From positions 97,003-161,002 of the IMG/VR virus record IMGVR_UViG_3300025133_000029: a DNA stretch of 64,000 nt; one strand, given 5' to 3'. Shown one piece after another: positions 52,408 through 59,397 of the stretch. The stretch comes from a virus. The notes beneath the pieces were generated by a model. The model did no database searches and was not told where the DNA came from. It saw nothing but the letters and a program-made list of their open reading frames with translations. Every line of letters starts with the position of its first letter. Position 1 is the first letter of the stretch. The translations under genes were made by a program, and so were the position numbers.

Positions 52408-52801
52408 AGCGTGATGCTCCATGGCTTGCGTGGCGCTCAAGAAGTGCCTTCGCGGTTAGGTGTTCCCAGCCCATGGAGGTTATCAATGTTTGTTCAACAT
52501 CAGAGAGGGTGTCTGCAAGGTATCGCGCTGTTATTGCAATGGTGCGAGCGAGTTCCCCTTGCTTGAATCCTGCTCCCGTTACGGTGGATGTCATACAAGG
52601 GGAACCGTCTGCATTCAGCGTGCGGACGCGATAGTGTGCGAACAATCTCCCATACACATCGTGTTTTCTTGCACAGATCTCGACAATCTCGGATTCTCTT
52701 CCAAAGGGGGTGAGTCCGACATCCCCGACTTTTAGTTCGCGGATAAAGTTATAGTTGGGGATAATCCATATCAAGTTATCGTTGCATCGCTTGTGTAACA
52801 T
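52334..52801 (-). CDS. hypothetical protein, 155 aa
   Basis: ATG 52801, 33 bp downstream of a promoter element. Residues 20-60 (KVGDVGLTPFGRESEIVEI) form a small beta-barrel-like segment, then a helical C-terminal half. Function unknown. Confidence 0.6.
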   Translation of the reverse strand: MLHKRCNDNLIWIIPNYNFIRELKVGDVGLTPFGRESEIVEICARKHDVYGRLFAHYRVRTLNADGSPCMTSTVTGAGFKQGELARTIAITARYLADTLSDVEQTLITSMGWEHLTAKALLERHASHGASRYEFAPPLGPDPVAGVFDLQSILDI

Positions 52802-52833
52802 CGGCCACCTCTAGGGCTGGGGGTTAGCTTTCA

Positions 52834-52859
52834 CAATAAAAAGAAAACAGAGCATTTAC
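52834..52859 (-). promoter_or_regulatory. promoter-like element
   Basis: Full box, then TTTTTATTGTG; heads the 52801/52407 pair. Confidence 0.7.
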
Positions 52860-52907
52860 GTACCAAATATTGAAAGGCGGCGAGCGCCTCCCCCCGTTTT
52901 GCTGTTT

Positions 52908-53525
52908 CTAGCAGGCTTGCGCCGATTCGTCGGTGCTTTGGTTGTTGTGGCTCATGCCGTTAGAGGGTGTCGTTTCCTTCGAGGCTTGGTGCGCTTGTTT
53001 CGCTTCGTCGGCTTCGCTCGGAGAGAGCTTTTTGCCCCGGTTGTTGTAGGCGACGTCGATCTGGTTATCGAAAATGGATCGGGTGCCGTCCGTGTTGCCG
53101 TAGACATAGCCCATGAAGGGCATGCCTTCGCCTTCGAACATGAAGAATCGGTGGGCAGCGTTCGAGGGTGTCCAGTATCTGATCTCGTGTCCCATAAACT
53201 CGCCGTTTTCGCCGTTTTCAGCCAGATGGTGTCGGGGCTTGACGTGGATGGCGTCGAGTCCATCCATCAGGCGTCGGGCTTCGAGGTAGACGCATCCGGT
53301 GGGGGCTTGCTCGTCGGGTCGGATGGGGCTAATGATCCGTCCTCTCATGTTTGTGTCACAAAGCACACCGTGGAACACGGTGTAGGTGCGATCGACATCG
53401 TCAAACTTGCGGGATTCGGCGATGAGGATGCCGTCGTTGTACACCTGGACAAAGGCGTCGGTTCTCTCAAGAAGTTTGCGAATCTTGGAACTGGGGGAGA
53501 AGTGGGTGGATTCTTGCTTGCTCAT
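52908..53525 (-). CDS. paralog of the 43.5-kb gene, 205 aa
   Basis: ATG 53525 follows GAGGAAAAGAAAA. SSKIRKLLERTDAFVQVYNDG, RKFDDVDR and DNQIDVAYNNRGKKLS align with the protein at 43484-44170; this copy lacks its Lys-rich repeat tail and has a longer middle part. Function unknown. Confidence 0.75.
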   Translation of the reverse strand: MSKQESTHFSPSSKIRKLLERTDAFVQVYNDGILIAESRKFDDVDRTYTVFHGVLCDTNMRGRIISPIRPDEQAPTGCVYLEARRLMDGLDAIHVKPRHHLAENGENGEFMGHEIRYWTPSNAAHRFFMFEGEGMPFMGYVYGNTDGTRSIFDNQIDVAYNNRGKKLSPSEADEAKQAHQASKETTPSNGMSHNNQSTDESAQAC

Positions 53526-53580
53526 TTTTCTTTTCCTCATGCTAGGTGGGCTTCGGGTTATCCGTTGCCTTGTTCACTCG

Positions 53581-53602
53581 TATAAAAAAGTAGAGCATTT
53601 AC
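53581..53602 (-). promoter_or_regulatory. promoter-like element
   Basis: Box plus TTTTTTATACGAG; palindrome copy 8 bp upstream (53610). Confidence 0.8.
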
Positions 53603-53609
53603 ATGTCAA

Positions 53610-53628
53610 ATCTTTAGAGTCTAAAGAT
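53610..53628. repeat. 19-bp palindrome
   Basis: Perfect, central G; 7 bp upstream of the promoter at 53581. Confidence 0.95.
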
Positions 53629-53695
53629 TTCCAGAGGTGTTCCTTGCAGCAAATAGCGCTAGATGAAAGGGCCATAGCGCTATCAGTTGGGGTTA

Positions 53696-54193
53696 CTAGC
53701 CCTGGGGATAGACAACGTGCCCCATGCCCATGTTATCGCTTTGACAAAGGACAGTGGTGGCCGCATGCGCTTCCTGAAGGTAGTCTACGTTCACGGCGGG
53801 ACCTTCCCAGAAGTTGCGACCCCGATAATGATAGGGGTTGAGTCCCGCAGCTCTCATCTCCGCGACAAAGGTTCTATAGGTCTCTTTGTCGTATTCGGGC
53901 AGGGCAGGCTCCTTGTCACCATCCACATCGATCGAGATCCAGGTATCGTTATAGGAAGAGAGGGCGTGTTCGAACTCGGTGCTTTGGGGTTCAACTTCAA
54001 TACACAAGCCAATCCCACCACCTCTTTCCTCAAAATAATCAAAGAGCGCAGTCGCATCCTCGGGATGCCGATTGATGTGTTTTTGAATCTCGTCGAAAAG
54101 CACCAGGAGGAGGCGCTCAACGATCAAAGGTTCTTTGTGGTGGTGGAGGGATAATAATTTTGCCTGCGCGGTTAGCCAAGTGATTCGTTCCAT
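53696..54193 (-). CDS. hypothetical protein, 165 aa
   Basis: ATG 54193 after TAAGGAGCTAGA. Helical N-terminal half and acidic middle; no motif recognised. Separated from the gene on the left by a palindrome and a promoter. Confidence 0.65.
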   Translation of the reverse strand: MERITWLTAQAKLLSLHHHKEPLIVERLLLVLFDEIQKHINRHPEDATALFDYFEERGGGIGLCIEVEPQSTEFEHALSSYNDTWISIDVDGDKEPALPEYDKETYRTFVAEMRAAGLNPYHYRGRNFWEGPAVNVDYLQEAHAATTVLCQSDNMGMGHVVYPQG

Positions 54194-54224
54194 TCTAGCT
54201 CCTTATAGCTAAGTGGTTCACATG

Positions 54225-54246
54225 TATAAAAAAGCAGAGCATTTAC
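54225..54246 (-). promoter_or_regulatory. promoter-like element
   Basis: Full box plus TTTTTTATACATG; upstream of 54193. Confidence 0.8.
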
Positions 54247-54328
54247 CTCAAAGAGATGTGTGGGTAGTATTAGAGAAGGACAGCCTTCCTCCCGTGTCTG
54301 TTGTCCTCTTAGGGGAAGGGTGTCGTTA

Positions 54329-54583
54329 CTATCCTTTGTTAGCGTCAATAGCGTCGGATAGTTCCTGTAGCTCTTCTTCAGAAAAATGGGCCTCATAGTC
54401 TTCGGGATGCGGACCTTGAGGGCATCCTGGGCACGCCACCCATGCGTCAAAGGGAGTCAGACGCCAGCCTCCTGAGCATCCACACTCGCCGTCTTCTTCT
54501 GTATCGCGTCGTGCGTGTTGTCTGGCGTATTCCTGTGTGGCGTCGGGCAGGTAGGTGGGGTCATGATAAAAGGGGTTTGACAT
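54329..54583 (-). CDS. small CxC...CxxC zinc protein, 84 aa
   Basis: ATG 54583 after AAGAGGTAACCTGAC. Residues 34-55 (CGCSGGWRLTP...CPGC) resemble half of a DnaJ-like or rubredoxin-like zinc centre; the C-terminus is acidic and helical. Function unknown. Confidence 0.65.
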   Translation of the reverse strand: MSNPFYHDPTYLPDATQEYARQHARRDTEEDGECGCSGGWRLTPFDAWVACPGCPQGPHPEDYEAHFSEEELQELSDAIDANKG

Positions 54584-54625
54584 GTCAGGTTACCTCTTAG
54601 GTGTCGGGGTTATTGCTCTCATACG

Positions 54626-54647
54626 TATAAAAAAGCAGAGCATTTAC
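54626..54647 (-). promoter_or_regulatory. promoter-like element
   Basis: Full box plus TTTTTTATACGTATG; upstream of 54583. Confidence 0.8.
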
Positions 54648-54732
54648 GTCTTCAAGGATAAAGAAAAAGCACACCCCTTAGCGTGAGCGTTATAACCCTA
54701 TAGCTAAGGAGGTTAGGAGGAGGGCTTAGAAC

Positions 54733-55149
54733 CTAGTTGAGCGCGGCGTGGGCCACCGTTTCGCGGCGCATACGTCGGTGTCTTTTCCGAATCTGGTTGC
54801 ACTCGGTCAACACCCAGGCCGCAGCGGCCCGAAGATGCTTGCAAAGCTTGTGGTCCTGAGTTTGAAAGTCAGGGCAGTCGCATGTGCATTCCTGGTCCTG
54901 ATGAAGAACGACCGCATAGAACGTGTTTTCATCGGTCTGAGACCCGACTGTGATGTTGAGTCCGTGTCCGACCCATACCGCTTCAATGGATGTAGCCAGC
55001 AATACCATGGCCTTGCTCGTTCTTTCACAGTCCGGATGCTCCGCATCTCTACGTCGCGCTTTGTCACGCAGTTCCAGAGCTTTTTTGCGGTAGCGGGCGA
55101 TTTGTCGCTCAAATGCGACTATGGAACGATCCATAACTCTGTTTTTCAT
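54733..55149 (-). CDS. SWIM zinc-finger protein, 138 aa
   Basis: ATG 55149 after TAGGAGTAGGGAC. Residues about 92-118 (ECTCDCPDFQTQDHKLCKH) give the SWIM CxC...CxH motif, found in DNA- and protein-binding proteins including SWI2/SNF2 partners and MuDR-type proteins. The N-terminal half is basic and coiled, the C-terminus basic. Probably binds nucleic acid. Confidence 0.75.
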   Translation of the reverse strand: MKNRVMDRSIVAFERQIARYRKKALELRDKARRRDAEHPDCERTSKAMVLLATSIEAVWVGHGLNITVGSQTDENTFYAVVLHQDQECTCDCPDFQTQDHKLCKHLRAAAAWVLTECNQIRKRHRRMRRETVAHAALN

Positions 55150-55185
55150 GTCCCTACTCCTATGCTAAGGGATGTGCTTCACATG

Positions 55186-55207
55186 TATAAAAAAGCAGAG
55201 CATTTAC
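55186..55207 (-). promoter_or_regulatory. promoter-like element
   Basis: Full box plus TTTTTTATACATG; upstream of the SWIM gene; palindrome 8 bp away. Confidence 0.8.
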
Positions 55208-55214
55208 GATAAAA

Positions 55215-55233
55215 ATCTTTAGAGTCTAAAGAT
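55215..55233. repeat. 19-bp palindrome
   Basis: Perfect, central G; between a terminator and the SWIM-gene promoter. Confidence 0.95.
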
Positions 55234-55241
55234 CCGAACGA

Positions 55242-55262
55242 GAAAAGCCCCCTTTCGGGGGC
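55242..55262 (-). terminator. intrinsic terminator with GAAA loop
   Basis: On the - strand GCCCCC-GAAA-GGGGGC then TTTT, after the stop at 55294. Confidence 0.85.
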
Positions 55263-55293
55263 GTGGGGAGGGGGGAGGGGGGCGGGGGGCGGC

Positions 55294-55533
55294 CTATTGG
55301 GCCTGATGAGCCGCCTTGCGTTTGGCGCGTTCCCGGTCGAGGCGTTTTTTGTGGGCGTAGGTCGGGCGTCGGCGCTTGTTGCCGTTGCTCAACCGGGTTT
55401 CCGTGTAGCCGTAACAAAGGGCGTAGGGGGTCGCTTCCTCGGCAGCGGCGGGGGCATTGCCGTTTTGGCGGTCGATGCGTCGGAGGGCGTTGTCTTCGTT
55501 GTAGTTCCGGCGCATTCCGTGTTTTTTACTCAT
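55294..55533 (-). CDS. basic hypothetical protein, 79 aa
   Basis: ATG 55533 with AGGAGCTTGTG upstream. Arg/Lys-rich throughout, especially the C-terminus (HKKRLDRERAKRKAAHQ). Likely nucleic-acid binding. Followed by a clear terminator at 55242-55262. Confidence 0.6.
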   Translation of the reverse strand: MSKKHGMRRNYNEDNALRRIDRQNGNAPAAAEEATPYALCYGYTETRLSNGNKRRRPTYAHKKRLDRERAKRKAAHQAQ

Positions 55534-55594
55534 CACAAGCTCCTGCTAGGCTTTTTGGCTAGCGGGTTATCCGCTAGCTCTCTTTGTTCATGTG

Positions 55595-55616
55595 TATAAA
55601 AAACCAGAGCATTTAC
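55595..55616 (-). promoter_or_regulatory. promoter-like element
   Basis: GTAAATGCTCTGG box plus TTTTTTATACACATG; upstream of 55533. Confidence 0.8.
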
Positions 55617-55658
55617 GAGAAGGGTGGGGTGGGCTAACAGCCCCGAATACATGGGTGA

Positions 55659-56018
55659 CTAGCTAGGATATTTTATAGAGGTCGGTTGAACATTCAGAGG
55701 CGTAAAACAAGCTATGCTAGGGGACCAGCCGTTCCGGACTCTTTGAATAAACACGTCTATGGGCGTAGACAACAGGTGGGCTTCTTCAAGAACTTTGGCC
55801 ATATCGGGAACGGTGTGTGCTTCCCCGACATGCTTTGCGATATCCAGTGTCGGCCATACCGATTCGCGACACGGATCGGTCCATTCTTTCTTTTTTTCTG
55901 TGTGGTGCCATTCTGATAGATAGAAACCTTCTTCAAGTGATTCTATTACGGAGATCCTCGTCCCGTAATGCTTTGTTTCGGTTTGTTTTTCGTGTCGTTT
56001 GTCTTGACTTTTCCACAT
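55659..56018 (-). CDS. hypothetical protein, 119 aa
   Basis: ATG 56018 after GCGAGGATATAAAAA. Residues 22-50 (RISVIESLEEGFYLSEWHH) suggest a strand-rich start; the rest is helical. No family recognised. Confidence 0.6.
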   Translation of the reverse strand: MWKSQDKRHEKQTETKHYGTRISVIESLEEGFYLSEWHHTEKKKEWTDPCRESVWPTLDIAKHVGEAHTVPDMAKVLEEAHLLSTPIDVFIQRVRNGWSPSIACFTPLNVQPTSIKYPS

Positions 56019-56048
56019 TTTTTATATCCTCGCTATAGGTTGCGTGGA

Positions 56049-56070
56049 TATAAAAAACCAGAGCATTTAC
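56049..56070 (-). promoter_or_regulatory. promoter-like element
   Basis: GTAAATGCTCTGG box plus TTTTTTATATCC; upstream of 56018. Confidence 0.8.
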
Positions 56071-56087
56071 GTGTGGTGAGCTTAAAT

Positions 56088-56110
56088 GAAAAAGCCCCCG
56101 AGGTGGGGGC
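56088..56110 (-). terminator. intrinsic terminator of an ORF-less unit
   Basis: On the - strand GCCCCC-ACCTC-GGGGGC then TTTTTC. Ends the non-coding unit that starts at the promoter near 56525. Confidence 0.8.
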
Positions 56111-56520
56111 GAGGTAGCGCTTGGGCTAAGGCGGGAAAGGGCGACCCCGTGGGGTCTCGTGAGGGATGGGGCGGGTTAGGGTTGGCGGGGTGTCGGGTTA
56201 GGGTGTCGCGTCAAAACACCGTGTACTTTTTGGGGAACATGATAGTCCTCTTTTGGCGTAGATTGGGCCGCGATAGATTCGGTGCGGTCCCGTTATTTGG
56301 ATGTTGCCGGTCGCATCCGCCTTGCGGTGCGGTGCGCGTTGGTGGGGCTATCCCCTAAACCTAATGGTAGCCGGTGGGGTATTGTGATCGCATGTGAATC
56401 CTTATGTGTTAGTGGTGGGCAAGGACAAGGCTAACCGTCACTAGGGGCTAACGTAATCGCGGCCATGATTCTCGATGGCGGCTAGTGTAATCACTCACTA
56501 GCGGGGCCAGCCTCATCCTC
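56111..56520 (-). ncRNA. candidate non-coding transcript between promoter 56525 and terminator 56088
   Basis: A promoter element and an intrinsic terminator bound about 410 bp with no - strand ORF longer than about 10 codons. Two mini-ORFs of 10 and 9 codons have decent ribosome sites (AAGGATTCAC-ATG and AGAGGACTATC-ATG). It may be a regulatory RNA or encode tiny peptides. Confidence 0.4.
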
Positions 56521-56524
56521 ACAC

Positions 56525-56547
56525 ATCAAAGAAAGCAGAGCATTTAC
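56525..56547 (-). promoter_or_regulatory. promoter-like element heading an ORF-less unit
   Basis: Full box then TTTCTTTGATG; no usable ORF before the terminator at 56088. Confidence 0.7.
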
Positions 56548-56588
56548 CTATAAACATCGAAGCGAGGTTCCCCTGGCCCCTTTTCTGT

Positions 56589-56792
56589 TTACACTTTCTC
56601 CCAGGCTCCGTATCGTATCGACCTTATCCCTAATTCAGCTTTCATCGCTTTCATGCGATGTTCACCCTGCCAAGGACCTTTGTTCGCTTCCTCTTTATCC
56701 CCCGCGAATAAGCGGGGGCTGTGATGAATCACTTCATTTTCTTCATACCCGACAAGGGCTTCATCCCCTATCACTTCTCTCATAACGCTCAT
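56589..56792 (-). CDS. hypothetical protein, 67 aa
   Basis: ATG 56792 after AACAAGGATAAAAA, behind a promoter element at 56825-56846. Charged, no motif recognised. Confidence 0.6.
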   Translation of the reverse strand: MSVMREVIGDEALVGYEENEVIHHSPRLFAGDKEEANKGPWQGEHRMKAMKAELGIRSIRYGAWEKV

Positions 56793-56824
56793 TTTTTATC
56801 CTTGTTAGCTATAGGGTTCATACC

Positions 56825-56846
56825 TATAACAAAACAAAGCATTTAC
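56825..56846 (-). promoter_or_regulatory. promoter-like element
   Basis: GTAAATGCTTTG box, then GTTATAGG; upstream of 56792. Confidence 0.7.
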
Positions 56847-56904
56847 GTGTTGAAAGGACAAGGGGCTAGCTAATCCCTAGCTAGCCCCCCTCGGATGTTA
56901 GCGG

Positions 56905-57357
56905 TTACAGTTGATCGGCACACTCGGCGAGTCTCAGATAGGTTTTGTCAAAAGCCCGAAGGTATACCTCGGGCCATTTTTCGCTATAAGCCCCGGCGAG
57001 GCGTTCGCGGGTGTAGCGTTTGTAGCCGTGTTCAATGATCGCTTTGATCGCGATCACTACCCCGTTGAAGGTCATATCAATACGGTCTTCGTTGAAAACA
57101 ATGTATTGAGTGAGATCCTCGGTGAACGGTTGTCGGACACGATCGCTAACACTTTGATTCAAGACGTCTTCGGTGTACACCGTGAGTTCATCCTCATCGG
57201 TTGATTCAATTGCAACCGCGTCGTTGAGGTAAGCGCTAAGTAAGGCAAGCGCTTGTTTTTGTTGATTGCTCGCCTTGTCGGCGGCAAGGCTCAATCCTTT
57301 GTCGGTTAGGGCGCGAAGGTCGGTTAGTTCAAAGGGGTCTTCAGGTGAACGGTGCAT
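56905..57357 (-). CDS. hypothetical protein, 150 aa
   Basis: ATG 57357 after AGTGAGGTAAAAA. Mainly helical and acidic. Promoter element 57401-57422 upstream. Function unknown. Confidence 0.65.
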   Translation of the reverse strand: MHRSPEDPFELTDLRALTDKGLSLAADKASNQQKQALALLSAYLNDAVAIESTDEDELTVYTEDVLNQSVSDRVRQPFTEDLTQYIVFNEDRIDMTFNGVVIAIKAIIEHGYKRYTRERLAGAYSEKWPEVYLRAFDKTYLRLAECADQL

Positions 57358-57400
57358 TTTTTACCTCACTAAGGTTTATCTAGTCTAACGCTTTCATACA

Positions 57401-57422
57401 CATAACAAAGCAAAGCATTTAC
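57401..57422 (-). promoter_or_regulatory. promoter-like element
   Basis: GTAAATGCTTTGC box, then GTTATGTG; upstream of 57357. Confidence 0.7.
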
Positions 57423-57442
57423 CTAATAAAAGCGGAATAGAG

Positions 57443-57460
57443 AACCCGCCTAAGCGGGTT
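57443..57460 (-). terminator. weak terminator hairpin
   Basis: On the - strand AACCCGC-TTAG-GCGGGTT after the stop at 57478; the following bases are only moderately T-rich. Confidence 0.5.
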
Positions 57461-57477
57461 GTGGGGGATTAGTTCAG

Positions 57478-57813
57478 CTACCCTTCTTGAGGTTGTCCTG
57501 CGTGGTCGATCTCTTGAAGGTCGAGCTTGAACCCCGTGTCACGAAGCATTTGGGCGGCTTGAACGGGGTCGATCACGATGCACTCGAGCGCGGTCCCAGA
57601 CCCATATTCCGGTTCTTCGCCCCATCGGTCGGGGTTGGCCGCCCGATCGAACGTTTGGAGAGAGAAGTCTCCATCATCTTCAAATTTGATAACAAGGTCA
57701 CATTGATCTTCGAATCGCTTTGTCCATTTCACGGCGACACTCAGGGTTCGCGTGCGGGGGTTGAAAATGATAGGGCTGTAGTTCACCGGGGTTTTCATCA
57801 GTTCGGTCATTTT
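57478..57813 (-). CDS. paralog of the 62.6-kb gene, 111 aa
   Basis: ATG 57813 after GAGGTAGAAAAA. SPIIFNPRTRTLSVAV, ANPDRWGEE and SGTALEC align with the protein at 62564-63013, so the two are duplicates. Probably a small beta domain. Function unknown. Confidence 0.7.
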   Translation of the reverse strand, partial: KMTELMKTPVNYSPIIFNPRTRTLSVAVKWTKRFEDQCDLVIKFEDDGDFSLQTFDRAANPDRWGEEPEYGSGTALECIVIDPVQAAQMLRDTGFKLDLQEIDHAGQPQEG

Positions 57814-57865
57814 TTCTACCTCATAGGGTTTGTTAGCCGGGTTCATCCCGGCCTAACGTTCACAC

Positions 57866-57888
57866 CCGCAACAAAATAAAGCATTTAC
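57866..57888 (-). promoter_or_regulatory. promoter-like element
   Basis: GTAAATGCTTTA box, then GTTGCGGG; upstream of 57813; the TATA part is poor. Confidence 0.55.
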
Positions 57889-58013
57889 GTGTTGAGGTAT
57901 AGATCCCCTTATAGCGCCCTTAAGGGTTGTTTTGTCTATAGCGCCCCTAGCGCCCCTAGCCCTTTATAAAGCCCTAGCGCCCTTATAAGGCCCTTTGTTA
58001 TATAAGACAACCG

Positions 58014-58063
58014 CGCCCTTAGTTGACTATGATCACCCCGCCCTTAGTTGACTATGATCACCC
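58014..58063. repeat. two tandem 25-bp repeats
   Basis: CGCCCTTAGTTGACTATGAT plus CACCC, exactly twice in tandem, ending 11 bp before a forward promoter box. Possible activator sites for the gene at 58129. Confidence 0.85.
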
Positions 58064-58074
58064 TAGACCTTGAG

Positions 58075-58097
58075 GTAAATGCTCTAGTTTTTTAGGT
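58075..58097 (+). promoter_or_regulatory. forward promoter-like element
   Basis: GTAAATGCTCTAG plus TTTTTTAGG reading rightward, 31 bp before the + strand gene at 58129; confirms that the element is directional. Two tandem 25-bp repeats lie just upstream. Confidence 0.75.
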
Positions 58098-58128
58098 AGT
58101 TGATAACACTAATAACTAAGGAGCTAAC

Positions 58129-58287
58129 ATGAACTACCTGACTTATTTGAAAAGCCGCCGAGCCAAGGCGATCCGCGAGATGAGAAACGCCGCTCATGAG
58201 GGCAATTGGGCGGTTTATGAAAAACTCTTAGATCTGATAAATGAGCTTGATCAAGATATTATGATAGAGGGGATTTTTGAGGGTTAA
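58129..58287 (+). CDS. 52-aa + strand protein
   Basis: ATG 58129 after CTAAGGAGCTAAC, behind a forward copy of the promoter element (58075-58097). Basic N-terminal half, then an amphipathic helix (EKLLDLINELDQDI). One of only two + strand genes to the right of 31 kb. Confidence 0.65.
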   Translation: MNYLTYLKSRRAKAIREMRNAAHEGNWAVYEKLLDLINELDQDIMIEGIFEG

Positions 58288-58290
58288 CTA

Positions 58291-58345
58291 AGGCTTAGGG
58301 GGGGCTTAGGGGGGGCTTAGGGGGGGCTTAGGGGGGCTTAGGGGC
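58291..58345. repeat. G-tract repeat GGCTTAGGGGG
   Basis: About five tandem units after the + strand gene at 58129; low complexity. Confidence 0.85.
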
Positions 58346-58408
58346 TAACACATACATATAGCCGGGGCTAACACAAACAAGCCCCTTGTTATAAAAACAA
58401 AGGGCTTA

Positions 58409-58430
58409 GTAAATGCTCTAGTTTTTTATA
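58409..58430 (+). promoter_or_regulatory. forward promoter-like element facing a - strand gene
   Basis: GTAAATGCTCTAG plus TTTTTTATA, then a palindrome at 58438; points into the 3' end of the gene 58482-58769. Confidence 0.7.
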
Positions 58431-58437
58431 CCTATAA

Positions 58438-58456
58438 ATCTTTAGACTCTAAAGAT
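58438..58456. repeat. 19-bp palindrome
   Basis: Perfect, central C; directly after a forward promoter element, near the expected transcription start. Confidence 0.95.
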
Positions 58457-58481
58457 CCCCCTCACCCCCCCTTTTGTTGTT

Positions 58482-58769
58482 TTATTCGACGTTGATAACA
58501 ACGGTCACAAAGTGTCCCGGTGCGGGGTGAATATTTTCCGGGAACCCTTGTCTCGCTGAAAACTTTTTAGACGCGTTCATATTGAATTCGGGATTGTGTT
58601 TATAGCGGTCCCCGGCGATTGATTGATCGGCTTGATCTATCGCGTCTGCAAGGGCGTCGTACCAAGTTGGCCCTGTTCCTAAGAAGCCTTCGGGCGGGAT
58701 CTCATTGATAGGCTTCGGGTAGCTCGGCTCTTTGATTGAGGGGCAGGCCGCGTACAAAAGTTTAATCAT
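58482..58769 (-). CDS. hypothetical protein, 95 aa
   Basis: ATG 58769 after GAGGATAAACACA. Begins with MIKLLYAACPS and contains TWYDALADAIDQADQSI. A forward promoter at 58409-58430 points into its 3' end, so antisense transcription is possible. Confidence 0.6.
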   Translation of the reverse strand: MIKLLYAACPSIKEPSYPKPINEIPPEGFLGTGPTWYDALADAIDQADQSIAGDRYKHNPEFNMNASKKFSARQGFPENIHPAPGHFVTVVINVE

Positions 58770-58799
58770 TGTGTTTATCCTCGTTATAGGGTTCAAACT

Positions 58800-58821
58800 T
58801 ATAAGAACCTAGAGCATTTAC
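58800..58821 (-). promoter_or_regulatory. promoter-like element
   Basis: GTAAATGCTCTAGG box then CTTATAAG; upstream of 58769. Confidence 0.75.
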
Positions 58822-58856
58822 CTAAAAAGCCCCTTGTTATAACAACAAAGGGCTTA

Positions 58857-58878
58857 GTAAATGCTCTAGTTTTTTATA
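58857..58878 (+). promoter_or_regulatory. forward promoter-like element facing a - strand gene
   Basis: Second copy of the 58409 element, followed by a palindrome at 58886; points into 58935-59306. Confidence 0.7.
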
Positions 58879-58885
58879 CCTATAA

Positions 58886-58904
58886 ATCTTTAGAGTCTAA
58901 AGAT
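58886..58904. repeat. 19-bp palindrome
   Basis: Perfect, central G; same position relative to the second forward promoter copy. Confidence 0.95.
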
Positions 58905-58934
58905 CCCCCTCACCCCCCTAAGCCTAGCCCTATC

Positions 58935-59306
58935 TTAGTTATCAGTCGCCCGATATCGTCTGATCCGGGGAGCGTATTTTTGATGAAAGTCCTCATACGT
59001 GTTATGCAGGGGAAAGGTGTGGGTCAAAACGGTTACGGCGGTGTAGCAGTGGTCACCAAGATCGTCGATCGTGACCGTGAGGGTCAGTTCCCCGACAAGC
59101 ATGAAACAGGTCGTTTGACCGTGGCCGCATAGCCACTCACACTTATCGGGGTCGGCCTCAAACTCAACATCTTCAACCGTCACCTTAGCGTTGCCTATGT
59201 TGTTATTGAGTTCCTCATCAATCCCCCAACCCTCGACGTCATGGGGGCTGGCGGCAGTGATCGCCGCCGCGATTTCTTCCGCCGTAGCGGGTTTGTTAAA
59301 CATCAT
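58935..59306 (-). CDS. hypothetical protein, 123 aa
   Basis: ATG 59306 (or the next codon) after AAGGAGCTAACAAG. Contains a CEWLCGHGQTTC segment that could bind a metal. A forward promoter at 58857-58878 points into its 3' end. Confidence 0.65.
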   Translation of the reverse strand: MMFNKPATAEEIAAAITAASPHDVEGWGIDEELNNNIGNAKVTVEDVEFEADPDKCEWLCGHGQTTCFMLVGELTLTVTIDDLGDHCYTAVTVLTHTFPLHNTYEDFHQKYAPRIRRYRATDN

Positions 59307-59340
59307 CTTGTTAGCTCCTTATAGCTATAGGGTTCAAACT

Positions 59341-59362
59341 TATAAAAACCTAGAGCATTTAC
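59341..59362 (-). promoter_or_regulatory. promoter-like element
   Basis: GTAAATGCTCTAGG box, then TTTTTATAAG; upstream of 59306. Confidence 0.75.
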
Positions 59363-59397
59363 CTATCAAGACCCTTAAAGGGGTTAGCCCCGGCTAG

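Larger units (their letters stand above)
58380..58470. repeat. 91-bp direct repeat, copy 1
   Basis: Hairpin (AGCCCCTTGTT / AACAAAGGGCT), forward promoter and palindrome; repeated at 58828-58918 with two differences. Confidence 0.9.
58828..58918. repeat. 91-bp direct repeat, copy 2
   Basis: Second copy of the 58380 cassette, offset 448 bp. Confidence 0.9.

Noticed and set aside
52899-53585. 228-codon + strand frame
   Set aside because: Antisense to the paralog gene 52908-53525, with no start context.
5294-58904. 19-bp palindromes considered as intrinsic terminators
   Set aside because: Stems are AU-rich and short, and most are not followed by a T-run; separate GC-rich terminators exist beside several of them.
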